Assembly: GCA_041391125.1 (NCBI GenBank)
Contig: JAWKON010000046.1
Location: 1 to 64,000 of the forward strand
DNA: 64,000 bases
Direction of reading: 5' to 3'
Origin: JACKBC01 sp041391125
GTDB lineage: Bacteria > Chloroflexota > Anaerolineae > Caldilineales > Caldilineaceae
Both the position numbers and the translations under genes were made by a program. Shown piece by piece: positions 37,525 to 46,611 of this stretch; within the stretch, counting starts at the first letter, position 1, and the number at the start of each line of letters is the position of its first letter. The notes beneath the pieces were generated by a model. The model saw nothing but the letters and a program-made list of their open reading frames with translations. It was not told the origin of the DNA and did not search any database.

Positions 37525-38889
37525 ATGATCCGTTGGCGCTCCATGTTCACTTATTTTGTTCTGATTTTGCCGGTGATGGCCGGGCTGCTGCTTGGCCTGT
37601 TTTGGCTGGGTTCCTCAGCGCCAAATGGGCCGATAGTGCTGGCGCTGCTGGTGGCGACATTGCTTTTGGTTGTGCTTGTGACAATGGCGGCGGAGCGCAA
37701 ATTACGCCCGCTCCGACAGTTGAATGCGCTGGCGCAGGGCGGCGTGAATACGGATGAATTGCTCCTGCTAGAGACTGACGGCGAGTTTGGGCCACTGATT
37801 CGCTATTTCCGCCGTAATCTGGAGAAGCGACATCAGATTGCCAAAAAGCGCCACCGCGAAAAAGATCGCCTGTTGACCATTCTGCAATATATGGCCGATG
37901 GCGTCATGATATTGAATAAAGATGGCAAAGTACGCCTGCTCAATCCGGCTGCTGAACGTATTTTGCATACGTCACAGGCCAGGGCGCGCCATCGCACCTT
38001 TATTCAGGTCGCGCGCGATCATCGCATTGCCGAGCTGTGGCAGCGTTGCCAAAAGGGGGCGCAGGAAGAGACGGCCTTAATCGATTTTGATGATGGGCGG
38101 TTTATGCGCGTAGTCATTACGCCATTTCTGCAAAAATCGGCCCGCGGCTATGTGACGATTTTGCAGGATTTGACCCACATCCGCCATTTGCAGACGGTGC
38201 GCCAGGATTTTGTGAGCAACGTTTCGCACGAGTTGCGCACGCCGCTGGCTTCGTTGCGGGCGCTGGCCGAAACGTTGAATGATGGCGCGTTGGAAGACCC
38301 GCCCACGGCGCGGCGCTTTTTGCTGCGCATGGAAACAGAGGTGGATGCGCTGACCCAGCTTGTGCAGGAACTGATGGAGCTTTCGCGCATCGAGTCTGGG
38401 CAGACGCCGCTGGAATTTCGACCCTGCGCGGTGGCGGAAGTGATTCGGCAGCCGGTGGAGCGGTTGCAGTCACAAGCCGAGCGTGCGCAGGTAGAGCTGG
38501 TAAGCGAGATTGACCCCGCACTGCCGCCGGTTTTGGTGGATCTGGATCGCATTCGCCAGGTGACCATGAACCTGGTTCACAACGCCATCAAGTTTACGCC
38601 GCCGGGCGGCCAGATCTGCGTGAGCGCCGTTGCCGAAGGCGATCAGGTCACAATTCAGGTTAAAGACACAGGGGCGGGCATCAACAAAGAGGATTTGCCG
38701 CGCATCTTCGAGCGTTTCTACAAATCGGACCGCTCCCGCGCCGGCAGCGGCACCGGGCTGGGGTTGGCCATTGCCAAGCACACCGTACAGGCCCACAACG
38801 GCCGCATCTGGGCCGAAAGCGTGGAGGGGACGGGCAGCACTTTTTATTTTTCACTGCCCGTTGCCCAGCCGGTGGTGATGGAAAGCTGA
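37525..38889 (+). CDS. PhoR-type sensor histidine kinase
   Basis: This 454-residue kinase has two membrane helices close together (about 8-28 and 36-54) with almost no periplasmic loop, so it probably senses through the membrane or an associated protein. A HAMP-like linker is followed by a PAS domain (about 112-220, TILQYMADGVMILNKDGKV). The HisKA box FVSNVSHELRTPLASLRAL has phospho-His235, and the ATPase domain carries N, G1, F and G2 boxes (MNLVHNAIKFTPPGG, VKDTGAGINKEDLPRIFERF, GTGLGLAIAKHTVQAH). It forms a two-component system with the preceding regulator. The two-helix, small-loop layout matches PhoR of phosphate regulation, but no pst genes are seen. Confidence 0.92.
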   Translation: MIRWRSMFTYFVLILPVMAGLLLGLFWLGSSAPNGPIVLALLVATLLLVVLVTMAAERKLRPLRQLNALAQGGVNTDELLLLETDGEFGPLIRYFRRNLEKRHQIAKKRHREKDRLLTILQYMADGVMILNKDGKVRLLNPAAERILHTSQARARHRTFIQVARDHRIAELWQRCQKGAQEETALIDFDDGRFMRVVITPFLQKSARGYVTILQDLTHIRHLQTVRQDFVSNVSHELRTPLASLRALAETLNDGALEDPPTARRFLLRMETEVDALTQLVQELMELSRIESGQTPLEFRPCAVAEVIRQPVERLQSQAERAQVELVSEIDPALPPVLVDLDRIRQVTMNLVHNAIKFTPPGGQICVSAVAEGDQVTIQVKDTGAGINKEDLPRIFERFYKSDRSRAGSGTGLGLAIAKHTVQAHNGRIWAESVEGTGSTFYFSLPVAQPVVMES

Positions 38890-38893
38890 ATTG

Positions 38894-39790
38894 TCATTCC
38901 TTTGTGCGATAATAGCGCAGCGGCGCCGCGCAGACGGATGCCAGCAGCGCACGGGTGGCGTCAGCTTGGCTGCACAAGCTCTGGGCGCTTTCAACCAGCA
39001 CGGCTTGCTGAATATCATTGAACGATTTGCCGGCCAGATGTAAATGTAGCAGCGCGCCCTGCAAGGGCGACAACGACGGGTTGAAGGCTGCGTTTTCGGC
39101 GTACGGTGCGGCAAAGATGGCGCCGTCAGTCGTTTGCACGGCGGCTCCGGCATAGTTGGCCGAATAGGGTGCATAGCTGCGATTGGCTTGCGCCAGCGCT
39201 GCCGTCGCTAGCGCATCTATGGCGGCTTCCGCCAATCGCAGGCCATGATCTACTGGGTGCAGCCATCCGGTGGGATTTTGCAGGCTATCTGGCCCAAATG
39301 CGCCTGGCAGCAGTTCCGGCAATAAAAGTTTCCCCAGTCTTGGTGTAATAATCCGCAACTGACTAGCCCCGGCCAATTCATTCATAAACTGGCGGCAGTG
39401 TCCACATGGCGTGCCGTTGATAGCGATTGCTTCAACACTTTCCTCTTCGTGTAGCCAGGCATGGGTGATGGCGGCTTGCTCGGCGTGGATGGTGGCGCCC
39501 AGCGTTTGGCCGGGGAATTCCATATTGCCGCCTAAATAGAGATTGCCGCTGCCGCCGCGGCAGACAGCCCCCACGTAAAAGTGCGAAATTGGCGGCACGG
39601 CGTAGCTTTTGGCCAGCGGCAGCAAAGCCAACATAAGCTGATCGTAATCGCTGCCCAGCGTGTTAAGTAATGACTGTACGGCTTCCGCGTAAATCACCCC
39701 GCAAAAATCGACCGTCTGCACAATTTCCGTCAACAACGGTTGAATTTCGGCCGGACAGAGCTGAATGGCTTCGGATAGCTTTGTATTCAT
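38894..39790 (-). CDS. cdd: Cytidine deaminase, dimeric (two-domain) type
   Basis: This 298-residue enzyme deaminates cytidine and deoxycytidine for pyrimidine salvage. The catalytic N-terminal half has TIHAEQAAITHAWLHE (zinc His and proton-shuttle Glu) and GTPCGHCRQFMNEL (two zinc Cys). The C-terminal half is a degenerate second deaminase domain (NRSYAPYSANYAGAAVQTTD) without zinc ligands. The length and this architecture match the Escherichia coli type (294) rather than the short tetrameric form. ATG 39790 is chosen, with AGAGG six bases upstream; a TTG directly precedes it. The gene is convergent with the kinase gene, only 4 bp apart. Confidence 0.9.
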   Translation of the reverse strand: MNTKLSEAIQLCPAEIQPLLTEIVQTVDFCGVIYAEAVQSLLNTLGSDYDQLMLALLPLAKSYAVPPISHFYVGAVCRGGSGNLYLGGNMEFPGQTLGATIHAEQAAITHAWLHEEESVEAIAINGTPCGHCRQFMNELAGASQLRIITPRLGKLLLPELLPGAFGPDSLQNPTGWLHPVDHGLRLAEAAIDALATAALAQANRSYAPYSANYAGAAVQTTDGAIFAAPYAENAAFNPSLSPLQGALLHLHLAGKSFNDIQQAVLVESAQSLCSQADATRALLASVCAAPLRYYRTKE

Positions 39791-39836
39791 CAACAGCCTC
39801 TTTTTTACACTTTTCGAATCTTTGGGATCTCATGTG

Positions 39837-39935
39837 GTTGACAACCCCACCACCGGTTAAAACCGGTGGCTGATACGGTAAACCGGCTTAAGCCGGTTTG
39901 CTTTAGCAGGCGCCGAATTTATTCGGCGGTGTCAA
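39837..39935. repeat. Structured dispersed repeat, copy 2 (multi-hairpin, TTGACA ends)
   Basis: Outer TTGACA/TGTCAA ends enclose three perfect hairpins: CCACCGGTT/AACCGGTGG, AAACCGGCTT/AAGCCGGTTT and CGCCGAAT/ATTCGGCG. The order and spacing equal those of 23881-23983. Copy 2 is better paired than copy 1. The rluD stop codon (39932-39934) lies in its outer end, just as the selA stop lies in copy 1. Confidence 0.85.
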
Positions 39936-40905
39936 TTATCTAATTGATCCAATACAGCTTGCAAGTCTAATGGCAAGGGGGCTATGAATTCGCGGGGAGC
40001 CGTTTCATTGGGCAACGTCAAGCGCAGGCGGTGGGCGTGCAAAAAGTGGCGCTGCAGGGCCAGCCGCTGCTTGCGATAGCCGTAGAGCGTGTCGCCGACC
40101 ACCGGGTGCTTGAGCCAAGCCAAATGGACGCGGATCTGGTGGGTGCGCCCAGTGTGCAAAATGGCGCGCACCAGCGTGAAATGGGCTACGCCCATGCCGT
40201 CCCGACTGGGCGCGGTGTAGAGCGCAATCGTTTCATATTCGGTGATGGCGCTGCGACCTTTGGATTGACCGGTGTGCGGGTCAGGGGGCAACACGGCTTG
40301 GCGCTGGCGGTCGTTGGGGTGGCGGCCAATGGGGGCGGCGATACGCCCGCGGGGGATCAATACGCCCTTCAACCAGGGCCAGATATTCTTTGTATACGGT
40401 GCGCCTCAAATTGACGCTGCAAAAAGCGGTGGGCGGCGTCATTCTTGGCCACCACCAGCAGACCGGAGGTCTCTTTGTCCAGCCGGTGTACAATGCCGGG
40501 ACGCAGCTCGCCCCCCACACCTTCAATATGCGGGCAGTGGTGCAGCACCGCGTTGACCAGCGTGCCGCCAGCGTGGCCGGCGCCGGATGCACCACCATAC
40601 CTGCCGGTTTGTTGATCACCAGCAGATCGGCGTTTTCGTAAACAATGTCGAGGGGGATGGCTTCGGGCTGCAGCGTCGGTGTGCTGGGGGGCTCTTGGGG
40701 ATGGATGAGAACCGTGTGATCGGGCTCTAACTTCAGGCTGGATTTGGCCGATTGCCCATCCACCAAAACGCGGCCTCTTTGATCCAGCGCTGCAAAGCTG
40801 CGCGACTTTGTTCCGGAAATTGAGCGGCCAACCACTGATCCAGCCGGCGTCCGTGCGCTTCCGTGGGGACCGTCAGGTGGATGGGGGCAGGGAGGGCCGG
40901 CTCAT
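39932..40905 (-). CDS. rluD: Ribosomal large-subunit pseudouridine synthase RluD-like (frameshifted)
   Basis: This isomerises uridines in 23S rRNA. The corrected reading starts at ATG 40905, overlapping the lspA stop (ATGA). It has an S4 RNA-binding domain (EAHGRRLDQWLAAQFPEQSR, RVLVDGQSAKSSLKLEPDHT), then DIVYENADLLVINKPAGMVV and RPGIVHRLDKETSGLLVVAK, which contains the catalytic Asp. The C-terminal part is HTGRTHQIRVHLAWLKHPVV with GDTLYGYRKQRLALQRHFLH. Corrected length is ~324 residues, normal. Several single-base frame changes lie between 40380 and 40830. The lspA-rluD order is common in bacteria. The specific RluA-family subtype (RluD versus RluC) is not certain. Confidence 0.85.
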
Positions 40906-41465
40906 ATTTTGCTATTGGCGTTGACCATGTCTTGATCTTGCGTGCGCTGGCGGCGGATGTCGTCCCAGATCACATAGATGCCCAGCCCAATGACGCCGAT
41001 GACAATGGCGCTATCGGCCACGTTGTAATTGGGCCAATAGGGCCCGCCGGGCAACCCCATGCGGATAAAGTCGGTGACGTAGCTGCGGCCAAATTCGTCA
41101 AGCTGGGTCAGGCGGTCGATCAGGTTGCCCATGGCGCCGCCCAGTTGCAGCCCCAATAAAACGCGCACCAGCTTTTTTGTTCCGGCGGCAATTGATAGAC
41201 GTAGACCAGAATGGCCACCCCCACCACCACGGCAATGATGGCAAAGAGCGAGCTTTGGTTTTGCAGAATGCCAAAGGCCGCCCCATAGTTGCGCACACGC
41301 TCAAAGACCAGATAGTCGCCCAAAGCCGGAATGGGCGCCCATGGAGGTGTATTCGACCACGGTTTGGCGGATCAACTCTTTGGTCCACTGGTCGAGCGAA
41401 ATGATGATGGCCGCCACCAGCAAGACGGGCCAGGCTCGGCGGAGCCATCTGGATAGATACTGCAT
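40902..41465 (-). CDS. lspA: Lipoprotein signal peptidase (frameshifted)
   Basis: This aspartic membrane protease cleaves prolipoprotein signal peptides. ATG 41465 begins MQYLSRWLRRAWPVLLVAA, followed by IIISLDQWTKELIR. The second part shows NYGAAFGILQNQSSLFAIIA, the catalytic pair GNLIDRL and NVADSAIVIG, and a C-terminus at 40902. Four membrane helices are expected. Two frame changes are seen. One is a missing A in a run of seven (GAACAAAAAAGCTGG), which restores EQKKLVRVLLGLQ. Corrected length is ~188 residues, slightly longer than usual because of an internal segment. Overlap of its TGA with the rluD ATG shows translational coupling. Confidence 0.88.
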
Positions 41466-41796
41466 TGAAATCTCCTTAAAGCGGTACTTATATCATTTGG
41501 CTCTGCAAAGGCCATGAATGATGCCCTCTTTTTCTCTGACAATATGGACATCATTCATGGCTTTCGCAACCGCAGTTGGTATTACATACAACGTTTTGCA
41601 CCATGACAGTGCTGGATAAATGAAGCCTATCAACATAAGCCGCCAACATTGTATCGCAAAATCCCACAAATGGTGAATTTCCTATGCTGTGCTATACTAC
41701 ACATATCAAATATTAATCATAACCTATATCTGTTAACGGGTTCCGGTGGTAGCTGGCGTGTGGGCTGCGTTACAGATTAGCGATAGGAGCAGCGAT
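41466..41796. other. Intergenic region with palindrome 41505-41567
   Basis: CATGAATGATG and its complement CATCATTCATG are the cores of 17-bp arms (41505-41523 and 41549-41567) with a short loop containing CTCTTTTTCTCTG. The rest is AT-rich and probably holds divergent promoters for lspA and the nitrilase-like gene. No ORF is supported. Confidence 0.6.
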
Positions 41797-42607
41797 ATGC
41801 CGCGAGATTACCGTTGCGTTGGTTCAAATGGCGCCGGTACTGGCCAATACGGAAGCCAATTTGCGCAAGATGGGCGACTTTGTGGAGCGCATTTGCAGCG
41901 AACAGAAGACCGACCTGATCATTTTCCCTGAATTGAGCTACACCGGCACCGAACTGGGGCTGCGCGCCACTGACTTGGCCGAACGCCTGCCGGGCCACGC
42001 TTCTAACTATCTGGCCAAGCGCGCCAACGATTTCAACACGCACATTGTGTTTGGCCTGGTGATCAAAGAGAAGGTCGAGAGCATTCTCTACAATGGCGTT
42101 GTCTGTTTGGGGCCGGAAGGGGATATTGCCGGCGACTATCGCAAGGTGCATTTGCTGGGCGAGGAGCGACAGGTCTATCGCAGCGGTTTTCGCTTTATCA
42201 ACGTGGATGCGGAATGGGGACGTTTTGGCTTGATGATCGGCAGCGACCTGGCCTTTCCCGAAGCCGCCCGCAGCCTGACGCTGGAAGGCGCCGAATTGCT
42301 TGTGCTCAGCGCCAATTGGGAGGAGCAAGCGGCGGAATCGTGGCGGGCGCACTTGATCAGCCGAGCATGTGAAAATGCGCTCTTTGTGGCCGCGGCCAAT
42401 CGCGTCGGTGAAGAGCCGACCATGCGCTTCTCGGGCGACAGTCTGCTGGTTGGCCCCACTGCCGAAGTTTATACCGTCTTGGACGAACCGATTGAAGGCT
42501 ACGCCGTCGCTACCATTGATCTGGACCGCGTGGCGACGTGCGAAGAGCGCCAGCTCATCCAGTTTCGCGAGCCAGTGGCCTATCGGGCGATTGTGAAGAA
42601 GTATTAG
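41797..42607 (+). CDS. Nitrilase-fold protein lacking the catalytic cysteine
   Basis: A ~270-residue member of the carbon-nitrogen hydrolase superfamily. From the internal start at 41819, the catalytic Glu (Glu38, IIFPELSYTG) and Lys (Lys109, DYRKVHLLGE) are present. The nucleophile motif, usually MICYDLRFPE, reads FGLMIGSDLAFPEAAR, so the Cys is Gly141 and the next residue is Ser. It is probably not an amidase; a binding or regulatory role is possible. ATG 41797 follows GGAG at 7 bases but is out of frame by a likely two-base loss (CGAGATT for CGAGAGATT). TTG 41819 is the alternative start. No pathway partner is obvious. Confidence 0.8.
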
Positions 42608-42609
42608 AG

Positions 42610-42655
42610 TATTGCTGTATTGCTTATTGACAAGTAATACAGCAATACAGCAATA
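42610..42655. repeat. Hairpin palindrome after the nitrilase-like gene
   Basis: TATTGCTGTATTGCTT (42610-42625) pairs with AGCAATACAGCAATA (42641-42655) around a short loop. No T-run follows, but it may protect or end the transcript. Confidence 0.65.
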
Positions 42656-42703
42656 TCCAATATACCCATTTATTCACCGGGAAGAACAGATAAACGCTTT
42701 ATC

Positions 42704-43234
42704 ATGAGCATTACCGGGATCATTGAAAGTGGCGAATGGCAGTTGCATTCGCACATGGGGGATTATCGCGCCGAGTGGCCAGGTCATATGTTGGTGGAGC
42801 GAGCCACCTGGCAGGAGAGTGCGCCCTTGCAGCACTTACAGATTCAAGGCGTCGAACCGACGCTGATAGCGGCGCCAGGATACGTCTGGTTTCGTTTTTG
42901 GCTGCCGGAAGATGAGCAGATTGTCGAGCGCTATTTTGATGTGGACGGCAACGCTGTGGGCGCTTACATCCCCATCTGCATGTCGCCGCATCAGGATGGC
43001 AATGTGTACAGCGCAGTCAGATTGGGGTTGGCGCTTTGGATTGGACAGGATGGCCGCGTGACGGTGCTCAATGAAGACGAGTTTGACGCAGGCGTGAAAA
43101 GCGGCGCCATTACGCCCGTGCAAGCCGAGCAGGCCGAACTGCGCATTCGGGCGCTGACCACCGCCATTGCCCAGCGCCGCTTTCCGCCGGCCCTGGTGCG
43201 CAACTTTACGATCTATCTGGATCATGCCCGGTAG
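42704..43234 (+). CDS. DUF402 domain protein
   Basis: This 176-residue soluble protein matches DUF402 (FomD/Ntdp-like fold), whose characterised members are nucleotide or nucleoside-phosphate hydrolases. It shows YVWFRFWLPEDEQIVERYFD, the acidic metal-site pattern VDGNAVGAYIPI, LALWIGQDGRVTVLNEDEFD and a helical C-terminus ending PALVRNFTIYLDHAR. The usual Asp/Glu set (YFD, NEDEFD) is kept, so activity is plausible. The substrate cannot be named from sequence. The gene stands alone. Confidence 0.75.
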   Translation: MSITGIIESGEWQLHSHMGDYRAEWPGHMLVERATWQESAPLQHLQIQGVEPTLIAAPGYVWFRFWLPEDEQIVERYFDVDGNAVGAYIPICMSPHQDGNVYSAVRLGLALWIGQDGRVTVLNEDEFDAGVKSGAITPVQAEQAELRIRALTTAIAQRRFPPALVRNFTIYLDHAR

Positions 43235-43270
43235 ACAAGTCGAAACTAAGAATATAAAACGCAGAAGATA

Positions 43271-43417
43271 TGATCAACAGATTTCACAGATGAAAAAGAT
43301 TTTTCTCTTCGAAATCTGTGCAATCTGTCGATCACGAAGTTGGCGTTTTGTGGATTCGTTTAAAGATTCCATGGATTTCTTCTCAAAATCTGTGAAATCT
43401 TTTCAATCTGTTGATCA
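43271..43417. repeat. Dispersed ATCAACAGATT repeat, single copy
   Basis: TGATCAACAGATT (43271-43283) and AATCTGTTGATCA (43405-43417) bracket CAGATT-rich text with an internal AATCTGTGCAATCTGTCGATCA. The ends are identical to those of the tandem units between sdhA and sdhB. It fills the DUF402-hisH spacer. Confidence 0.8.
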
Positions 43418-43441
43418 AAAGTTTTTAAAAAATCTGATAAT

Positions 43442-44131
43442 ATGATTGCAATCCTTGATTATGGCGTTGGCAATTTGCGCAGCGTCTTTAAAGCTTTTGA
43501 GGCCATGGCCATTCCGCTGCAAATCCCCGTGGACATTGTGCATACGCCCACCGATTTGACGCGCTGGCGGGCCGTGGTGTTGCCGGGGCAGGGCGCGTTT
43601 GGCGAGAGCATTGACAATCTGCGTCGGCAGCAGCTTGCCGCACCGCTGTTGGATGCTGTGCAGGCTGGGTTGCCGCTGCTGGGCGTTTGCGTGGGCATGC
43701 AGCTCCTCTTTGATGAAAGTGAAGAGATGGGGCAGCACGAAGGTCTGCACTTGATCCCGGGCAAAGTGCGTCGCTTCCCCGACCGGCAGCCCGATCCGAG
43801 CCACACCGGCCATACGCTGCGCGTGCCGCAAATCGGCTGGAACCAATTGCACCGACAGCGCGAAGATGAATTACTGCATAATATCCCGAATGGCGCTTAC
43901 GCCTACTTTGCCCACAGCTATTACTGCGATGCCGAGAGCCCGGAGGCGGCGCTGACGTTGACCGACTATGGCGTTGATTATCCGAGCATTGTGCGGTATA
44001 AAAATTGTTGGGGCATTCAGCCCCACCCTGAATTGAGCCATACCGTGGGGTTGCGCATTTTGGCCAACTTCATGCAAATGGTGACAAAAAATATGGATCT
44101 TAAACAGAGAAAGGAACTTTCCCTTGGCTAA
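43442..44131 (+). CDS. hisH: Imidazole glycerol phosphate synthase, glutaminase subunit
   Basis: This 229-residue class I glutamine amidotransferase supplies ammonia to HisF in histidine synthesis. The N-terminus MIAILDYGVGNLRSVFKAFE is diagnostic. The nucleophile Cys83 lies in GVCVGMQLLFDESEEMG, and the His-Glu of the triad in WGIQPHPELSHTVGL. The length is slightly above the usual ~205, with an insertion near 118-130 (RRFPDRQPDPSHTG). No other his genes are adjacent. ATG 43442 follows the dispersed repeat without a clear ribosome-binding site. Its end overlaps the cyclophilin start by 8 bp. Confidence 0.92.
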   Translation: MIAILDYGVGNLRSVFKAFEAMAIPLQIPVDIVHTPTDLTRWRAVVLPGQGAFGESIDNLRRQQLAAPLLDAVQAGLPLLGVCVGMQLLFDESEEMGQHEGLHLIPGKVRRFPDRQPDPSHTGHTLRVPQIGWNQLHRQREDELLHNIPNGAYAYFAHSYYCDAESPEAALTLTDYGVDYPSIVRYKNCWGIQPHPELSHTVGLRILANFMQMVTKNMDLKQRKELSLG

Positions 44132-44606
44132 ACAATATAGTGCGCCACCCGCCATGCAGATTGATGAATCCAAAACATATCAGGTGTCAATGGAGACGGA
44201 CGCCGGTACGATTGAATTGGAGCTTTACCCGCAACACGCCCCCAAAACGGTCAATAACTTTGTGTTTTTGATCAACGAGGGCTATTACGACGGCATTACA
44301 TTCCATCGGGTCATCTCTGATTTTATGATTCAGGGTGGCGACCCCACCGGCAGCGGGCGCGGCGGCCCCGGCTATAAATTTGAGGACGAAACGCGCAACA
44401 ATCCGCTCCGGCACGATACGGGCGTTATTTCCATGGCCAACGCTGGCCCCAACACCAACGGCAGCCAGTTTTTCATTACGCACTCGCCGCAGCCGCATCT
44501 CAACGGCAAGCACACCGTTTTTGGCAAGGTGACCAAGGGGCAGGATGTGGTGGATGCCGTGCGTCAAGGGGATCGCATGATTAAGGTGACGGTGACGGAG
44601 GCATAG
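44124..44606 (+). CDS. Cyclophilin-type peptidyl-prolyl isomerase
   Basis: This 160-residue cytoplasmic cyclophilin has no signal peptide. Core motifs are FHRVISDFMIQGGDPTGSGR (active-site Arg and Gln), ISMANAGPNTNGSQFFITHS and LNGKHTVFGKVTKGQDVVDA. It starts at TTG 44124, with AAAGGA about 9 bases upstream, and overlaps the hisH stop, so the two are probably translated together. A perfect terminator follows 18 bp after the stop. Confidence 0.92.
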   Translation: MAKQYSAPPAMQIDESKTYQVSMETDAGTIELELYPQHAPKTVNNFVFLINEGYYDGITFHRVISDFMIQGGDPTGSGRGGPGYKFEDETRNNPLRHDTGVISMANAGPNTNGSQFFITHSPQPHLNGKHTVFGKVTKGQDVVDAVRQGDRMIKVTVTEA

Positions 44607-44624
44607 TTGTAAACTAGAGTTGGC

Positions 44625-44662
44625 AAAAAAGGGGCGAGACTGCACAAGTCTCGCCCCTTTTT
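44625..44662 (+). terminator. Intrinsic terminator after the cyclophilin gene
   Basis: GGGGCGAGACT pairs perfectly with AGTCTCGCCCC around GCACA. The stem is flanked by A6 and T5, so it can also serve the converging gene on the minus strand. Confidence 0.92.
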
Positions 44663-44665
44663 GAT

Positions 44666-45145
44666 TTAACTGCCATTGGGCTTGTTGGGTAGAAAGAGCG
44701 TGAACATACCCAGAAAAGAGAAGCCGGACAAGCTCAGCGGCGCCAACACCGGCGGCGAAGTGATGCGACCCAACAGGTTCGCGCCGATGTTATTGGGGCC
44801 GCCAAGCGCCGCCGCGCCTTCGGTCATGGCGGCGCGCATCTGCTGCACGAGCATCATGGCTTCTTTGGTTTTGCGCACGCCGAAGTGCTCCAGCACGCCA
44901 ACGACGCCCATGAAGCAGAGCAACAAAAAGATGCCGGCCAAATAATAGCGCGTCTTGGGCGCCGCCACCATCCCGTGCGTGGCAATAAAGGCGCCAAAAA
45001 TCGCGGCGTATACACCGACGAGCTGGGAGCCATTGACATGCCCCATAAAAATCAGTTCAGCCGCCGTGGTTAAAAATCCACCGATCACAAACAGCAACAC
45101 GATCGCTCTGAATCGCTCCTGGAGCACGAGCTGTAATTCATGCAT
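44666..45145 (-). CDS. Four-helix membrane protein of unknown function
   Basis: This 159-residue hydrophobic protein has helices at about 13-35, 41-58, 64-88 and 138-153 (LLFVIGGFLTTAAELIFMGH, GVYAAIFGAFIATHGMV, YYLAGIFLLLCFMGVVGVLE, LSGFSFLGMFTLFL). An intervening amphipathic stretch is rich in Met and Ala. No family is recognised. It starts at ATG 45145 and converges on the cyclophilin gene, sharing its terminator. Confidence 0.7.
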   Translation of the reverse strand: MHELQLVLQERFRAIVLLFVIGGFLTTAAELIFMGHVNGSQLVGVYAAIFGAFIATHGMVAAPKTRYYLAGIFLLLCFMGVVGVLEHFGVRKTKEAMMLVQQMRAAMTEGAAALGGPNNIGANLLGRITSPPVLAPLSLSGFSFLGMFTLFLPNKPNGS

Positions 45146-46110
45146 TTTACTCTCCTTTGGTAACAGTCCATATGTGAGTCGCCGTCACGCGACGCTGTGG
45201 AAGGTTACTCTATGCGTATTGTTGATTAAATGTAACTATTCAGGCGTTCCCTGAGGCTGTCGAAGGGAACACTGGCCTTCGACAGGCTCGGGCTTCGACT
45301 GGCTGAATAGTTACGATTAAACGTAACGTTTACCAAAATTTGGGATATTAGTTGATGCCAATGAAACGGGGAAGTGTAAGATTCAACTAATGAAATCGAC
45401 GTCTACATTATTTGTGTCATTTATGTTGGTATTTACATCAACGTAATGCATGAGTTTGGGAGAGCGATGGGGCGTAAACGTCAAAACTGAGCAGCATCGG
45501 ATACAAAATGAGGTAATTTCTGTGGCGCAGTATAGCATACTTTCATGGAATCATGTCAAACACAAAGATTACAAATAACTTTCAGTTGTGCCGATTGGGG
45601 AAATTGTAAGCAAAAAGAAACGGTAAATACGCCAACTTTGTTGACAAAACCGTAAATATACATTAATCTTTCAAGCTGATAATAGCATTAATAAATGCCC
45701 AATAATTGAAGAAATAAAAAAATCGTAATTGATGGGGCTTTAATGCAAACGTCCAATAGCCTCACAATTGTTCTAAAATCGCCGCCGTGTTAACCCTCTC
45801 AGAACGCCAATAAATCGTAGGTCCACTCTCTGTTCCACTCCCTCACCGCAATTCGGATCTTTCGAAACAATTTCAGCATGATCGTTGGCCCATTAAAGCC
45901 TGTGACGACTCGGGCGTCCGCGGGCTGAGCTTGGCAGTTTACAATGTGGCCGCAAAGCAGCAAGACCGATGACTCCTTTGGCAAGGCTTCCGGGTGAGAT
46001 TTCGGTGTTTATGAAGGCAACAGCTTTGGCGCGCGCAGCACAATCCGGTTAATGGCTGGCAGAGGTAGGTTTAATTAACAGCCCATCTTTTATGGAAGAG
46101 CTGAATTTCT
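45146..46110. other. 965-bp AT-rich intergenic region with a nested palindrome
   Basis: No convincing gene is present. At 45232-45243 GTAACTATTCAG pairs with 45303-45314. Inside it lie GTTCCCT/AGGGAAC and the common dispersed text CTTCGACAGGCTCGG. The rest (45315-46090) is AT-rich with no long ORF or recognisable RNA and probably contains the promoter of the cupredoxin-peroxidase operon. A 61-codon ORF at 45799-45984 on the minus strand looks spurious. Confidence 0.6.
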
Positions 46111-46605
46111 ATGCAATGCAAACTAATATCCTTTCTGATCTCCTGCTTTCTTTCGGTGTTACTCGCTGGTTGTGGCTTCAGTGAGTTATTGGGATTAGGT
46201 GTCTCCAATCAAGCGTCCGCGCAAAGTGTCGAATCGCTGGCCGATGCCGCCAGATTCACCGTGGTGATGGATGACAGCTTCTTTGGCTATTCCGATTCGA
46301 ATATGGTTTCGCCGCCGGTGTGGACGTTGCCCAAGGGCAGACAGGCCATATTCACCTTCGAAAATATAGGCATCCTGGAACACAACTGGGTGATTGTCAA
46401 GCCAGGAGTCACTATCCCGATTCCGTTTGACGAAAATCAGGCCCGCGATCTCCTGCTCTACGATCTGGGCAAAGTGCCGGGAGAGGCTGTCACCCAAGTG
46501 GCCTTTACCGCGCCGATTCCAGGCACGTACCAGGTAATTTGCACAGTGTCCGGGCATTATCCATTTATGCAGGGTCGATTAGTCGTGACAGAGGAAGGGC
46601 GATAA
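46111..46605 (+). CDS. Auracyanin/plastocyanin-like cupredoxin lipoprotein
   Basis: This 164-residue type 1 copper protein has a lipoprotein signal (SVLLAGC, lipid-modified Cys21). The copper ligands are His91 (ILEHNWVI) and, in CTVSGHYPFMQG, Cys144, His149 and Met153, the azurin/auracyanin spacing. It should shuttle electrons on the outer face of the membrane. The peroxidase gene begins 6 bp after its stop, so it is a likely electron donor to that enzyme. Auracyanins serve the alternative complex III chain in Chloroflexota, but no ACIII genes are present here. Confidence 0.88.
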   Translation: MQCKLISFLISCFLSVLLAGCGFSELLGLGVSNQASAQSVESLADAARFTVVMDDSFFGYSDSNMVSPPVWTLPKGRQAIFTFENIGILEHNWVIVKPGVTIPIPFDENQARDLLLYDLGKVPGEAVTQVAFTAPIPGTYQVICTVSGHYPFMQGRLVVTEEGR

Positions 46606-46611
46606 CAGATT

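Noticed and set aside
45799..45984. 61-codon minus-strand ORF in the AT-rich spacer
   Set aside because: No ribosome-binding site, no recognisable motif, and the surrounding DNA has no coding pattern.
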